Counted from the stretch's first letter, positions 15,466 to 22,560 are shown. The stretch: 24,030 bases of DNA from Candidatus Woesearchaeota archaeon (GCA_016784195.1 JADHVE010000015.1:1-24030), one strand, 5' to 3'. The notes: generated by a model from the letters alone, not told the origin. Numbers and translations: made by a program.

Positions 15466-15663
15466 ATGATAGAATCCATCCCCTTGATGTTCTGGATCTG
15501 GCTGGCGCCTTTGATTGTCTGGAGTTTGGCATGGAAAGCAATAGGCTTATGGAAAGCCGGATGAAACAATCAGCTGGCTTGGTTTGTAATTCTGTTTGTA
15601 ATTCATACAGCAGGAATCCTCCCTATAATCTACATAGTATTTTTTCAGAAGAAAAGAAAATAA
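15466..15663 (+). pseudogene. DUF5652-like small membrane protein interrupted by in-frame TGA
   Basis: One frame runs 66 codons from ATG 15466 to TAA 15661 with a single TGA at codon 33 (15562-15564). Before the TGA it reads MIESIPLMFWIWLAPLIVWS and then LAWKAIGLWKAG. After it come NNQLAWFVILFVIHTAGILP and IIYIVFFQKKRK. The two halves match, from memory, the DUF5652 pattern (WxxALWxAarn.q..WF...L..N..GILpiiYl) found in Patescibacteria and DPANN. The TGA stands where a basic residue (Arg CGA or AGA) is expected. A nonsense mutation, sequencing error or readthrough are all possible; TGA is a normal stop elsewhere in this window. Confidence 0.65.
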
Positions 15664-15733
15664 TCATTTAAGCCTAAAAACACCAAAAAACATCTAATTC
15701 TTAATATCTATATTAGTATACAAAAACGTAACA

Positions 15734-15742
15734 TTTATATAC
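15734..15742 (+). promoter_or_regulatory. TATA box of ftsZ
   Basis: TTTATATAC, in ACATTTATATACTAGC, lies about 75 nt upstream of ATG 15812, predicting a leader near 47 nt. GAGGTG (15801-15806) is the ribosome binding site, five bases before ATG. Confidence 0.6.
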
Positions 15743-15811
15743 TAGCTCTTTCTATAATATTTTTAATAAAAATTTGAATAAAAATAAAAATTCTGGAAAA
15801 GAGGTGTAAAA

Positions 15812-16888
15812 ATGGATATTATTGTTGAAGAGGCATTAAAAAACTACAACCAAAACGAAAAAGATATTGGAAATATGGTTAGCCAGGCTAGCATTAAAGT
15901 TATAGGTGTCGGCGGAGCAGGCTCTAATATGGTTTCATGGTTATACAAAAAAGGTGTGAGGGGAGCTGAAATCATCGTATGCAATACAGACCAACAGCAT
16001 TTGAACATCACAGATTCTGATAAAAAGCTTTTAATGGGAAAAGAATTAACCAGAGGCTTAGGCTGCGGAGGTTTTCCAAACAGAGGAGCAGAAGCTGCTC
16101 AGGAAAGCCTGAAGGAACTCAAGGATTTTTTGAAAGGAACTGATATGACATTTGTATGCGCTGGCATGGGCGGCGGGACAGGAACAGGCGCAGCTCCGAT
16201 AATTGCAAGTATTGCTAAAGAAAACAATTCAATAGTCATAGGCACTGTTACAATGCCCTTCAACATAGAAAAAGCAAGAATAGACAAAGCTGAATTCGGG
16301 CTTCAGCAACTAAGGCAAGTTTCTGATACTGTAATTGTTATTGACAATAACCGCTTAGTCAACATTGCAGGTAATCTTCCTGTTCAGCAGGCATTCGCAG
16401 TCGCAAATGAATTAATATCCACTATGATAAGAGGCATTGTAGAGACAATCGCAGTTCCAAGTTTAGTAAACTTGGATTACGCAGATGTAAAGACAATAAT
16501 GACAAATGGAGGAGTAGCTGCCATTGGCGTCGGAGCTTCTGACACAAACAACAGGGTAGAGGAAGCTGTTAAAGGCGCATTGTCTAATCCGTTGCTCGAC
16601 ATCAGCTACAAAGGAGCAACAGGAGCTTTAATACATATAGAAGGCGGAAACGACATGACTCTTGATGAGGTTAACCAGATAGGAGAACGGGTAACTGAAA
16701 GCCTTGATGCAGACGCTAATGTAATATGGGGCGCCAGAGTTTCAGATGCTATGAATGGCAAGCTAACAATAATGACTATTATAACTGGAGTCAAAAGCCC
16801 ATGGATTGTAGGCAAAGTGGATGATCAAACAAGGCAGAGAGAAGCAACACATATAGGTGCTGAGTTGGGAATTGACTTCAACATTTAA
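15812..16888 (+). CDS. ftsZ: FtsZ cell-division GTPase
   Basis: The 358-residue tubulin homologue forms the division ring. The nucleotide-binding GVGGAGSN (32-39), the tubulin signature GMGGGTGTGA (118-127) and the T7 catalytic loop NLDYAD (220-225) are intact, so GTP binding and polymerisation-coupled hydrolysis should work. The C-terminal domain includes GGVAAIGVGAS, GATGALIHIEGG and NVIWGARVSD, and ends soon after with TRQREATHIGAELGIDFNI, leaving only a short tail for partner binding. A roughly 25-residue extension precedes the core. The window does not show whether a second FtsZ exists. A strong SD and its own TATA box are present. Confidence 0.97.
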   Translation: MDIIVEEALKNYNQNEKDIGNMVSQASIKVIGVGGAGSNMVSWLYKKGVRGAEIIVCNTDQQHLNITDSDKKLLMGKELTRGLGCGGFPNRGAEAAQESLKELKDFLKGTDMTFVCAGMGGGTGTGAAPIIASIAKENNSIVIGTVTMPFNIEKARIDKAEFGLQQLRQVSDTVIVIDNNRLVNIAGNLPVQQAFAVANELISTMIRGIVETIAVPSLVNLDYADVKTIMTNGGVAAIGVGASDTNNRVEEAVKGALSNPLLDISYKGATGALIHIEGGNDMTLDEVNQIGERVTESLDADANVIWGARVSDAMNGKLTIMTIITGVKSPWIVGKVDDQTRQREATHIGAELGIDFNI

Positions 16889-16922
16889 AACCAATAATAA
16901 CAAAGGCCACTATTAAATTGCT

Positions 16923-16950
16923 TTAAATTTTTTTATTTTTATAATTTTTA
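16923..16950 (+). terminator. T-rich termination region after ftsZ
   Basis: Runs of seven, five and five T residues follow the ftsZ stop within 65 nt. The same A/T tract also serves as the TATA region (TTTTTATAATTTTT, 16936-16949) for the small ORF that follows. Confidence 0.35.
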
Positions 16951-16972
16951 AACAACCAAATTCCACTATTCT

Positions 16973-17092
16973 ATGGGTAGTGGCGGAGTATACAAACTTA
17001 ACCTGTGCACATGGAATTTTGTGTGCTCAAAACCACTTGATATTGAAGCACGCTTCACAACATGCCGCACATCTCTAATGGACGGTTTTTGA
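16973..17092 (+). CDS. Putative 39-residue Cys-containing protein, or a structured RNA
   Basis: ATG 16973 opens MGSGGVYKLNLCTWNFVCSK, then PLDIEARFTTCRTSLMDGF and TGA, with cysteines at 12, 18 and 31. A TATA-like tract about 30 nt upstream suits a near-leaderless mRNA. The segment is clearly GC-richer than the neighbouring spacers and uses CGC for arginine twice, unlike nearby genes. The same bases hold several perfect inverted repeats: CCACTA/TAGTGG (16963-16983), TTTTG/CAAAA (17017-17032) and TGAAGC/GCTTCA (17044-17057), plus long-range AAATTCCA (16958)/TGGAATTT (17012). A GC island with stems in an AT-rich archaeon also suggests an RNA gene. The two readings are not separable by eye. Confidence 0.4.
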   Translation: MGSGGVYKLNLCTWNFVCSKPLDIEARFTTCRTSLMDGF

Positions 17093-17107
17093 CAAACTAA
17101 AAGAATA

Positions 17108-17142
17108 CACAAATAACTGTTATGATGTAACAGCACTTAATG
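17108..17142 (+). promoter_or_regulatory. Shared-class promoter of the coiled-coil gene
   Basis: CACAAATAACTGTTAT (17108-17123), a 16-nt spacer ending GCACTTA, then ATG 17140-17142, which here is the in-frame start codon of the gene. This promoter supports a leaderless reading of the class. Confidence 0.6.
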
Positions 17143-17628
17143 GTTAAAATTAATGATTTAAAAATGGAGATTGGAAAACTTGAAGGTGCAGAGCTGTTGG
17201 CAAAAGAGCTGAAAGAGAAAGGAATTGCATGCTCGTGGGATGAAGCCAGGCAAAAAGCTGAAGATATAATACGGGCTACAGAAAACAAAAAGCAGGAGCC
17301 TGATGAACAGATCCAGATAATGGAGCAGCGCTATAAATTCTTATTAAATTCCCAGAATGAAAAGTTCAGTGAAGACATCAATATCTTAAAAAACACTTTA
17401 TCTTCTGTTTCTTCTGAATTATTAAGCCTGAAAAGGCAGTTTGATGAGCAAAACAAAACAATAAAGCAGCAGGAACAAAGAATTGAGCAAAAACCAAAAG
17501 CTGAAATACAGCAAAAAATGCAGGCTGAAGAAAAAAAGAAAATAAGCTCTAAGGGAAAAATAGAGAATGAAGGTCTAAATCCAGAAGATTTTGCAGTAGA
17601 CAAGATTTTTTATTGCGGAGTTAAATAA
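17140..17628 (+). CDS. Coiled-coil protein of unknown function
   Basis: The 162-residue, highly charged protein starts MVKINDLKMEIGKLEGAELL. Residues about 50-130 form a predicted coiled coil rich in Q, E and K (EQRYKFLLNSQNEKF, LLSLKRQFDEQNKTIKQQEQRIEQK). A Lys/Glu linker leads to a conserved-looking tail, NPEDFAVDKIFYCGVK. There is no signal sequence. ATG 17164 is an alternative start, but ATG 17140 falls exactly on the conserved ATG of the promoter class, favouring a leaderless mRNA. The family is not recognised. It converges on the DUF357 gene with 25 bp between. Confidence 0.7.
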   Translation: MVKINDLKMEIGKLEGAELLAKELKEKGIACSWDEARQKAEDIIRATENKKQEPDEQIQIMEQRYKFLLNSQNEKFSEDINILKNTLSSVSSELLSLKRQFDEQNKTIKQQEQRIEQKPKAEIQQKMQAEEKKKISSKGKIENEGLNPEDFAVDKIFYCGVK

Positions 17629-17653
17629 TTCTGTTACCCTTTCTTAAGTTTTT

Positions 17654-17947
17654 TTAATCAACAGTAAACAGCCTGTTATCATTGCCCACATCAAAAATCC
17701 CTATCCTTGCTCCGGCATCCAGCCATCCATGTGCGTAATTAAGGCAGGCAAAAGAATTCACAATATCCCCTTTTTTCTTGAAGTGCTTTGCATCTTCATA
17801 ATATCTTGTAGCCATATCTAAGAAATCTTCAGCTATCTTCCTGAAATCAACAACTATCTTGCCGGCTATCTTAACCTTTTCTAAAGCCTCACCTGTGATT
17901 TTGAAGTATTTCTCTAATTTTTCATCACTAATTTCATTATCAGCCAT
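17654..17947 (-). CDS. DUF357 family protein
   Basis: The 97-residue helical protein has the DUF357 signature A-x-RYYEDAKHFKKKGD followed by SFACLNYAHGWLDAGARIGIF, ending near DVGNDNRLF. The family is archaeal and uncharacterised. The start is secure: a perfect AGGAGGT (17963-17957) lies nine bases before ATG 17947. It follows rrp42 on the same strand after 78 bp, so it may be transcribed with the exosome genes. Confidence 0.85.
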   Translation of the reverse strand: MADNEISDEKLEKYFKITGEALEKVKIAGKIVVDFRKIAEDFLDMATRYYEDAKHFKKKGDIVNSFACLNYAHGWLDAGARIGIFDVGNDNRLFTVD

Positions 17948-18025
17948 TTATTCTTTACCTCCTATTAATTTTTAAGAATAATTAGATGGAATAAAAATAA
18001 AATTTTAAAATAAATAAGAAAAAAA

Positions 18026-18796
18026 TTATAACAACTTCCTTAGTTCTTTTCCTTTCTCCAGGCCAAGATCAACCATCTTGCTGATATCTTCTGCTGTTAA
18101 TGCAGTGTCTCCGCCTTTCTGCATTGCACATAAAGTCCCATCTTCAAGTGATGCTACAGTTAGCCTGGCATCCAAAGCTTCCTTTTCTTCTGTGCTTGGG
18201 TCAACAATAAGCTTATCCCCTATCTTAACGACAGTCACTGCAATCGGAGAATTTTTCAGATCCAGCTTTTTGTTTGTCTTTTCCTGGTAATTTACTGTAT
18301 CTCCATTAACCTTAGGAAATCTCATGTCCCTCAAAGCAGCCAAAGCAGCCAAGCTGGAAGCATCAGGCAGGTTGCCTGCATCATTAATCGTGCATATATC
18401 AATCAGCAGAATCCAGACCTGCTCTCCTTTTTTAATGCATAATTTTTTGAAATCCAGGGTTTTACTTTCCCTTATGCCTCTATCTACAACTCTTGCCAGC
18501 TCAATTGCTTCTATACTTGGAGGCCCTAATTCAAAGTTTGGGCTGGATAAAGGCAGCAATTCAGCGCCTACCATAATAGTACCAGCATCAGGCATGTCCG
18601 GATAAGGCTTTCCTAGTTCAACCTTGACCCCTACAATGACTTCTGTCTCTCCAATCTTAACTCTGGCAGAGCCTTCAGCCATTTTTATAACTCCAGTCTC
18701 AACTGTAATAGGCCTGTACTGAGTTAATTTTCTTCCATCTATTCTTAAGTCTGATTTAAATAACTCGATAATGTGGCTTCTTAAATTTTCATTCAT
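18026..18796 (-). CDS. rrp42: Exosome complex component Rrp42
   Basis: This RNase PH-like subunit (256 residues from ATG 18796) pairs with Rrp41 in the hexameric ring of the archaeal exosome; it is catalytically inactive itself but shapes the substrate path. Landmarks are RIDGRKLTQYRPITVETGVI, GSARVKIGETEVIVGVK, a segment from PSIEAIELARVVDRGIRES, INDAGNLPDASSLAALAALR and a C-terminal DGTLCAMQKGGD. An in-frame TTG at 18811 lies inside rrp41; ATG 18796, with GGTGA upstream, overlaps the rrp41 stop by eight bases (ATGAATGA), a coupled arrangement. Confidence 0.96.
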   Translation of the reverse strand: MNENLRSHIIELFKSDLRIDGRKLTQYRPITVETGVIKMAEGSARVKIGETEVIVGVKVELGKPYPDMPDAGTIMVGAELLPLSSPNFELGPPSIEAIELARVVDRGIRESKTLDFKKLCIKKGEQVWILLIDICTINDAGNLPDASSLAALAALRDMRFPKVNGDTVNYQEKTNKKLDLKNSPIAVTVVKIGDKLIVDPSTEEKEALDARLTVASLEDGTLCAMQKGGDTALTAEDISKMVDLGLEKGKELRKLL

Positions 18797-19520
18797 TTTT
18801 CTCACCTGCAACTTGCTTCTCTACTTTGTACTTGTCCTTTAAAGCCTGTTTTTGAATATCATAGACTTCTTTGCATGCCTTTTTTGCCATCTCAAGAACT
18901 TCCATCAACTGCTCCTTTTTAACCAAACCGTCCATTTGCAGCAGAGTTATTTTGTCAGAATTTGTCATCATAGCAATAGGAATGTCTGCTACTGGCCCTT
19001 CTTCATAACTCTCTTCAACTGCATCCAGATCAATAACCAGTCTGTCATCAACCCTTCCGACAGAAACAGCTGATACCAAGTCTTTCATCAGCAGACCTGC
19101 GTCAGCCAAAGCCATAGATGCTGCGCATATTCCTGCGCATCTTGAGCCAGCTTCTGTCTCAGGCAGCTCAATGAAAACATCAACAACAGAATTTGGATAC
19201 TCGTCTAAATTCAATACAGGCAGCAAAGCTTTTCCAGTCACCAGAGAAATTTCTTTTGACCTTCTTGAGCCTCCTGGCCTTACCCTATTTCCTTTTCCGG
19301 AGAAAGGCATCATATTATAATGGCACCTTAAAATCCCTTTCTTAGGATTTTGCAAAAACCGGGGATACAAATTTCTTGGCCCGTAAACAGCAGCATAAGC
19401 CCCTGTATTGCCAATCTTAAAAAAAGCTGAGCCGTCAGCATTTGGAATAACGCCTGCTTTTGCCTCTATTTTTCTCATCTCGTCAAACTTCCTTCCGTCT
19501 GCTCTTTTGCTATAGCTCAT
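18789..19520 (-). CDS. rrp41: Exosome complex exonuclease Rrp41
   Basis: The catalytic RNase PH-like subunit (243 residues) degrades RNA 3'-5' phosphorolytically and can add A-rich tails. It carries RADGRKFDEMRKIEAKAGVI, CHYNMMPFSGKG with the basic RVRPGGSRRSKEIS RNA/phosphate-binding region, ETEAGSRCAGICAASMALADAG, and the catalytic aspartate in GPVADIPIAM (179). The ATG overlaps the rrp4 stop (ATGA, 19520-19517). The C-terminus is a charged tail. Confidence 0.97.
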   Translation of the reverse strand: MSYSKRADGRKFDEMRKIEAKAGVIPNADGSAFFKIGNTGAYAAVYGPRNLYPRFLQNPKKGILRCHYNMMPFSGKGNRVRPGGSRRSKEISLVTGKALLPVLNLDEYPNSVVDVFIELPETEAGSRCAGICAASMALADAGLLMKDLVSAVSVGRVDDRLVIDLDAVEESYEEGPVADIPIAMMTNSDKITLLQMDGLVKKEQLMEVLEMAKKACKEVYDIQKQALKDKYKVEKQVAGEKNE

Positions 19521-20221
19521 TTTAATCCTCCTAGTTTACTTTTTTCATTCTCCAAAAACTTTTTTATATTGTCTGTTAAACCGCTTAGATGAGATTCCTT
19601 TTCGATTTTTCTTATTGTTCGTATTGCTAAAAGCTCATTAGCCGGCTTTCCTAAAATCCATACTAAACCATTTTGCCCGACTGTAATGCTGCAGTCAGTT
19701 TCTTGTTTTACCATGGTAACCATGCTTCCCTGCTTTCCGATTATTCTTGGAACCTTGTTTGAATCTACTTCAATAACCCTGCCGCCTGTTAATTTCCTCA
19801 GCCCAGGACCTTTCATTGTAACATCAACAAGCTTTTGACTTGTGACATTTGTTATGCCGCATACAACATAATCCTCTAGATCATAATACTGCGTCAAATC
19901 TGCGCCTCTGGCAATATACTCTGATGTCGCATCCTTCATGCCAAGCATAGCAGAATAAGGGCCGTTAGTGTCTAAACGCCATCCGCTGAAGCTGACATCA
20001 ATGACCTTGCATATTATTATATCCCTTATTTTTGGGATATACACTCCAGATAATGGAATCAGTTTTATTGTTCTTCCATCCACATAAGTTAGCCCTAATC
20101 TTCCGGCTACTATCATCTCACCTTCCCTGTATGTTCCTGCTCCAGGCAGATGGTCCATACCTTCTGCAAGCAATTCTCCAGGAACTGCAATTTCCTTTTC
20201 TTTTATTATTAATTTTCCCAT
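19517..20221 (-). CDS. rrp4: Exosome RNA-binding cap protein Rrp4
   Basis: The 234-residue cap subunit recruits substrate to the Rrp41-Rrp42 ring. The N-terminal domain has VPGELLAEGMDHLPGAGTY; the S1 domain (about 62-130) has RDIIICKVIDVSFSGWRLDTNGP; the KH domain (about 145-210) has GKQG (162-165) in PRIIGKQGSMVTM. The mRNA leader is about 45 nt from the shared-class promoter, with AGGTGA seven bases before ATG 20221. First gene of rrp4-rrp41-rrp42, the archaeal exosome order. Confidence 0.97.
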   Translation of the reverse strand: MGKLIIKEKEIAVPGELLAEGMDHLPGAGTYREGEMIVAGRLGLTYVDGRTIKLIPLSGVYIPKIRDIIICKVIDVSFSGWRLDTNGPYSAMLGMKDATSEYIARGADLTQYYDLEDYVVCGITNVTSQKLVDVTMKGPGLRKLTGGRVIEVDSNKVPRIIGKQGSMVTMVKQETDCSITVGQNGLVWILGKPANELLAIRTIRKIEKESHLSGLTDNIKKFLENEKSKLGGLK

Positions 20222-20264
20222 TTCACATTCACCTTATTGTTTATTTTTTAATTAATTTTTTAAT

Positions 20265-20299
20265 CATTAAGTGCCATTGCACTATAACAATTATTTGTG
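20265..20299 (-). promoter_or_regulatory. Shared-class promoter of the exosome genes
   Basis: CACAAATAATTGTTAT (20299-20284), then the perfect dyad AGTGC-AATG-GCACT, then ATG (20267-20265) after 16 nt. The ATG starts an eight-codon frame (MIKKLIKK) ending well before rrp4. Confidence 0.65.
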
Positions 20300-20328
20300 T
20301 TTTTGTTTATCTTCTTTGATTATTTTTT

Positions 20329-21030
20329 TTATTTTATTTTCAGGACTTTGCTTTCAACATTGCCTTGAGTTAATTTATTGATTTTATCATAAAACTCTTC
20401 TTCAAGGCCTCCTGGCATCTCAACAACAACCATCCAGCTTCCGTCTCTCAGCCATTCATCCTTTATGATTTTTCCGAACTGGCTGACGACATGGTAAGCT
20501 TTTCCTCCAAATTCCGAAGGAAACTTAACAGCTATCTCCTTAACCTCAAATTTAATGGGGATTATCGGCTTTAATTGTTTCAAAGCCTCTTCTATTTGCT
20601 TTTGAACTGGCATAAACATATCAAAATGAAATTTAGCCTCGTTCAATGCATTCTCAATCCTTTGCGGAGGATGGGGAGCATGAGTTGTAGGATCCACAGC
20701 GTTCCTGTGAATCATATCTATTACCTGTTTTTTCTTCTCTTCCTTCAGCTTATCTCTGTACTCTGATGTTAATTGAATCTCTCCTTTTTGTATTATCTTC
20801 TTTGCAACTTCCTCAACATCAGCAGTCTCGAATATCTGCTTCATTGAGGTTTCTGAAGCCTCTAATCCTTTTTTTGAGTCTGAAAAAATCTTCATGGCAG
20901 CCAAAACATCCCTCATATTGACATCCTTGCCTCCCTTTAAGGCAATTGCATTATTGCAGTCAACAAGAATCTCAAAGTTTTGACCATGAGTCTTCAGCCT
21001 TGCTATAATTGCATTATCTACGCCCACCAT
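20329..21030 (-). CDS. SBDS/Sdo1 ribosome maturation protein
   Basis: The 233-residue archaeal SBDS orthologue has three domains. The N-terminal FYSH domain (about 1-85) has NFEILVDCNNAIALKGGK. The central helical domain has IQLTSEYRDKLKEEKKKQVIDMIHRNAVDPTTHAPHPPQRIENALNEAK. The C-terminal ferredoxin-like domain has SWMVVVEMPGG. In eukaryotes it works with EFL1 to release eIF6 from 60S subunits; the archaeal role is inferred to be similar. It sits between psmA and rrp4, the conserved exosome superoperon place. Confidence 0.97.
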   Translation of the reverse strand: MVGVDNAIIARLKTHGQNFEILVDCNNAIALKGGKDVNMRDVLAAMKIFSDSKKGLEASETSMKQIFETADVEEVAKKIIQKGEIQLTSEYRDKLKEEKKKQVIDMIHRNAVDPTTHAPHPPQRIENALNEAKFHFDMFMPVQKQIEEALKQLKPIIPIKFEVKEIAVKFPSEFGGKAYHVVSQFGKIIKDEWLRDGSWMVVVEMPGGLEEEFYDKINKLTQGNVESKVLKIK

Positions 21031-21087
21031 TTTTTCAATTAATTTTAATCCATCATTTATTATAAAAAATAATAATAAAATCTGTTT

Positions 21088-21113
21088 AATGATGGGGATT
21101 ATTGGCCATCATT
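21088..21113. repeat. 8-bp perfect inverted repeat between psmA and SBDS
   Basis: AATGATGG and CCATCATT flank a 10-nt loop in the 97-bp spacer. In the minus-strand transcript it would form a hairpin just after psmA and before the SBDS start, possibly a processing, terminator or attenuation structure. Confidence 0.5.
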
Positions 21114-21127
21114 CTATTGATAATGTT

Positions 21128-21871
21128 TTACTTCTTTTTTCCTTTTATTTCTACTACTTTTTCTATTTTTGATTTTGGGAATTTCTTAAATTTCTTCTCA
21201 GTTTTGGTTATATAGGCGGCGTCTATTCTCTCCACACTGAAATTATCTCCTAAAACCTTTTTCAAAGCCTTTAAAGAAAGTTTTAAGCCGTCTTCTATAG
21301 TCATGTCCTGTTTGTATTCTTTATGCAAAATGCTCTCCAACTCAACTTCTCCTTCTCCAATTGCAGTTGCCCTATACTGGAAATAGATTCCTGTAGGATC
21401 TGTCTCAAACAGCCTTACATTTCCATTGTCAATACCGCCTACTAAAATAGAGACTCCAAAAGGTCTTAAGCCTCCACTCTGTGTGCATATCTGCTTTAAA
21501 TCGCATATGTCTTTTACAACAGTCGAGGTGTCTATCTCGCTGTCATAAGTAACTCTGTGCTGCTGGGCCTTAAGCTGGGCTCTTTCTATTAAAACTCTTG
21601 CGTCCGATAAAATTCCGGATGCAGCAGCGCCTATATGAGAATCTATCTGCCATATCTTTTCAACAGACTCCGGAACAACTAAACTATCCACTATTCTTTT
21701 GTCTGCTACTAAAAGGATACCATCAGAACAGGCAATTCCTATAGTTGTACTACCTTGCCTGACTGTCTTTTTTGCATATTCTACCTGTAATAATCTACCA
21801 TCTGGGCTGAACATTGTTATAGCCCTGTCATATCCCATTAACTGATGCGGCATTGGTTGCATAAAATTCAC
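21128..21871 (-). CDS. psmA: Proteasome subunit alpha
   Basis: The 247-residue alpha subunit forms the outer rings of the 20S proteasome. The N-terminal gate region includes YDRAITMFSPDGRLLQVEYA, the conserved alpha-type signature, and is followed by GSTTIGIACSDGILLVADKR. It lacks the beta-subunit catalytic threonine, as expected. No beta subunit gene is in the window. GAGGTGA (SD) lies five bases before ATG 21871. Confidence 0.97.
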   Translation of the reverse strand: MNFMQPMPHQLMGYDRAITMFSPDGRLLQVEYAKKTVRQGSTTIGIACSDGILLVADKRIVDSLVVPESVEKIWQIDSHIGAAASGILSDARVLIERAQLKAQQHRVTYDSEIDTSTVVKDICDLKQICTQSGGLRPFGVSILVGGIDNGNVRLFETDPTGIYFQYRATAIGEGEVELESILHKEYKQDMTIEDGLKLSLKALKKVLGDNFSVERIDAAYITKTEKKFKKFPKSKIEKVVEIKGKKK

Positions 21872-21908
21872 CTCACATTTATCATTTAGTTTTTAATTAT
21901 TTTTTTAT

Positions 21909-21942
21909 CATTAGTGATTTTACACTATAACCTTTATCGGAG
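21909..21942 (-). promoter_or_regulatory. Shared-class promoter of psmA
   Basis: CTCCGATAAAGGTTAT (21942-21927) is the most diverged block. It is followed by the dyad AGTG-TAAAAT-CACT and, after 15 nt, ATG (21911-21909) opening a four-codon frame (MIKK). The psmA start is 38 nt further on. Confidence 0.55.
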
Positions 21943-22020
21943 TATTTTTTTGTTCTGTTTTTTGATTATTATTGTTTATCATTAAAATTTTTAATAAAAA
22001 ATTAAATTAACAGTCCTTTT

Positions 22021-22377
22021 TTATTTTAAATACCTATCTTCAGCCTTCTTTAATATTCCTGAAACACCCACGCTCTGAACTATAACCTTCTTATCATCTA
22101 TTTTTTCTACAAATGCCAAAGCCGCCTTTAGATTATCAACCTGCTTATGGTTAACCCTTATGATGCCTCTTTGCATTTCCTGATTCCACTTATCCTTTAA
22201 GATAATTGCACCCGCTTTAGCCATTCCCAGCTGTCCAAGAAACATCAGACCGGAATTCATTATGCTTTCTGAAACTCCCTTAAAGCCCTCTATCTTCTGC
22301 TTGGATACAACCTCAAAAGCTAAATAGCGCTTTTTTTCCCTTAAACTCGGCGATATAGGCTTTATTTTTGCATTCAT
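22021..22377 (-). CDS. rnp2: RNase P protein component 2 (Pop5)
   Basis: The 118-residue Pop5/Rpp14-type subunit assists the RNase P RNA in 5' tRNA maturation. It shows the conserved start PSLREKKRYLAFEVVS, the helix GLMFLGQLGMAKAGAIIL, the strand RGIIRVNHKQVDNLKAAL and ending GVSGILKKAEDRYL. It is adjacent to psmA, as in the archaeal exosome superoperon. The RNase P RNA gene is not visible here. Confidence 0.93.
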   Translation of the reverse strand: MNAKIKPISPSLREKKRYLAFEVVSKQKIEGFKGVSESIMNSGLMFLGQLGMAKAGAIILKDKWNQEMQRGIIRVNHKQVDNLKAALAFVEKIDDKKVIVQSVGVSGILKKAEDRYLK

Positions 22378-22450
22378 TCTAATCTTGCTAACGAGAAAAC
22401 AGCTTAAGCCCTTTTTCTCCTTTTTCTTCTCTCTCAGAATATGAAACCGG

Positions 22451-22465
22451 TTATTATATATAAAG
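22451..22465 (-). promoter_or_regulatory. TATA box of pop5
   Basis: Minus-strand CTTTATATATAATAA lies about 80 nt upstream of ATG 22377, predicting a leader near 55 nt that contains purine-rich GGAGAAAAAGGG. Confidence 0.6.
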
Positions 22466-22530
22466 TTTACTGATTATTTTTATGCAATTCTAAATAAAAA
22501 TTAATTTAATCAACCATTTCTTTATCTTTT

Positions 22531-22557
22531 TTAATCAATTTGGGGTTCTTTATCCAT
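22531..22557 (-). other. Eight-codon ORF with strong SD (leader peptide or gene remnant)
   Basis: GGAGG (22566-22562) is followed four bases later by ATG 22557, encoding MDKEPQID and TAA. The SD is as good as any in the window, but nothing coding follows. It may be a leader peptide or the start of a lost gene. Confidence 0.25.
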
Positions 22558-22560
22558 AAC

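Noticed and set aside
15562..15663. Separate ORF from ATG 15561 after the TGA
   Set aside because: That frame gives a Ser/Cys/Asn-rich sequence without hydrophobic pattern, whereas the original frame continues the membrane-protein pattern.
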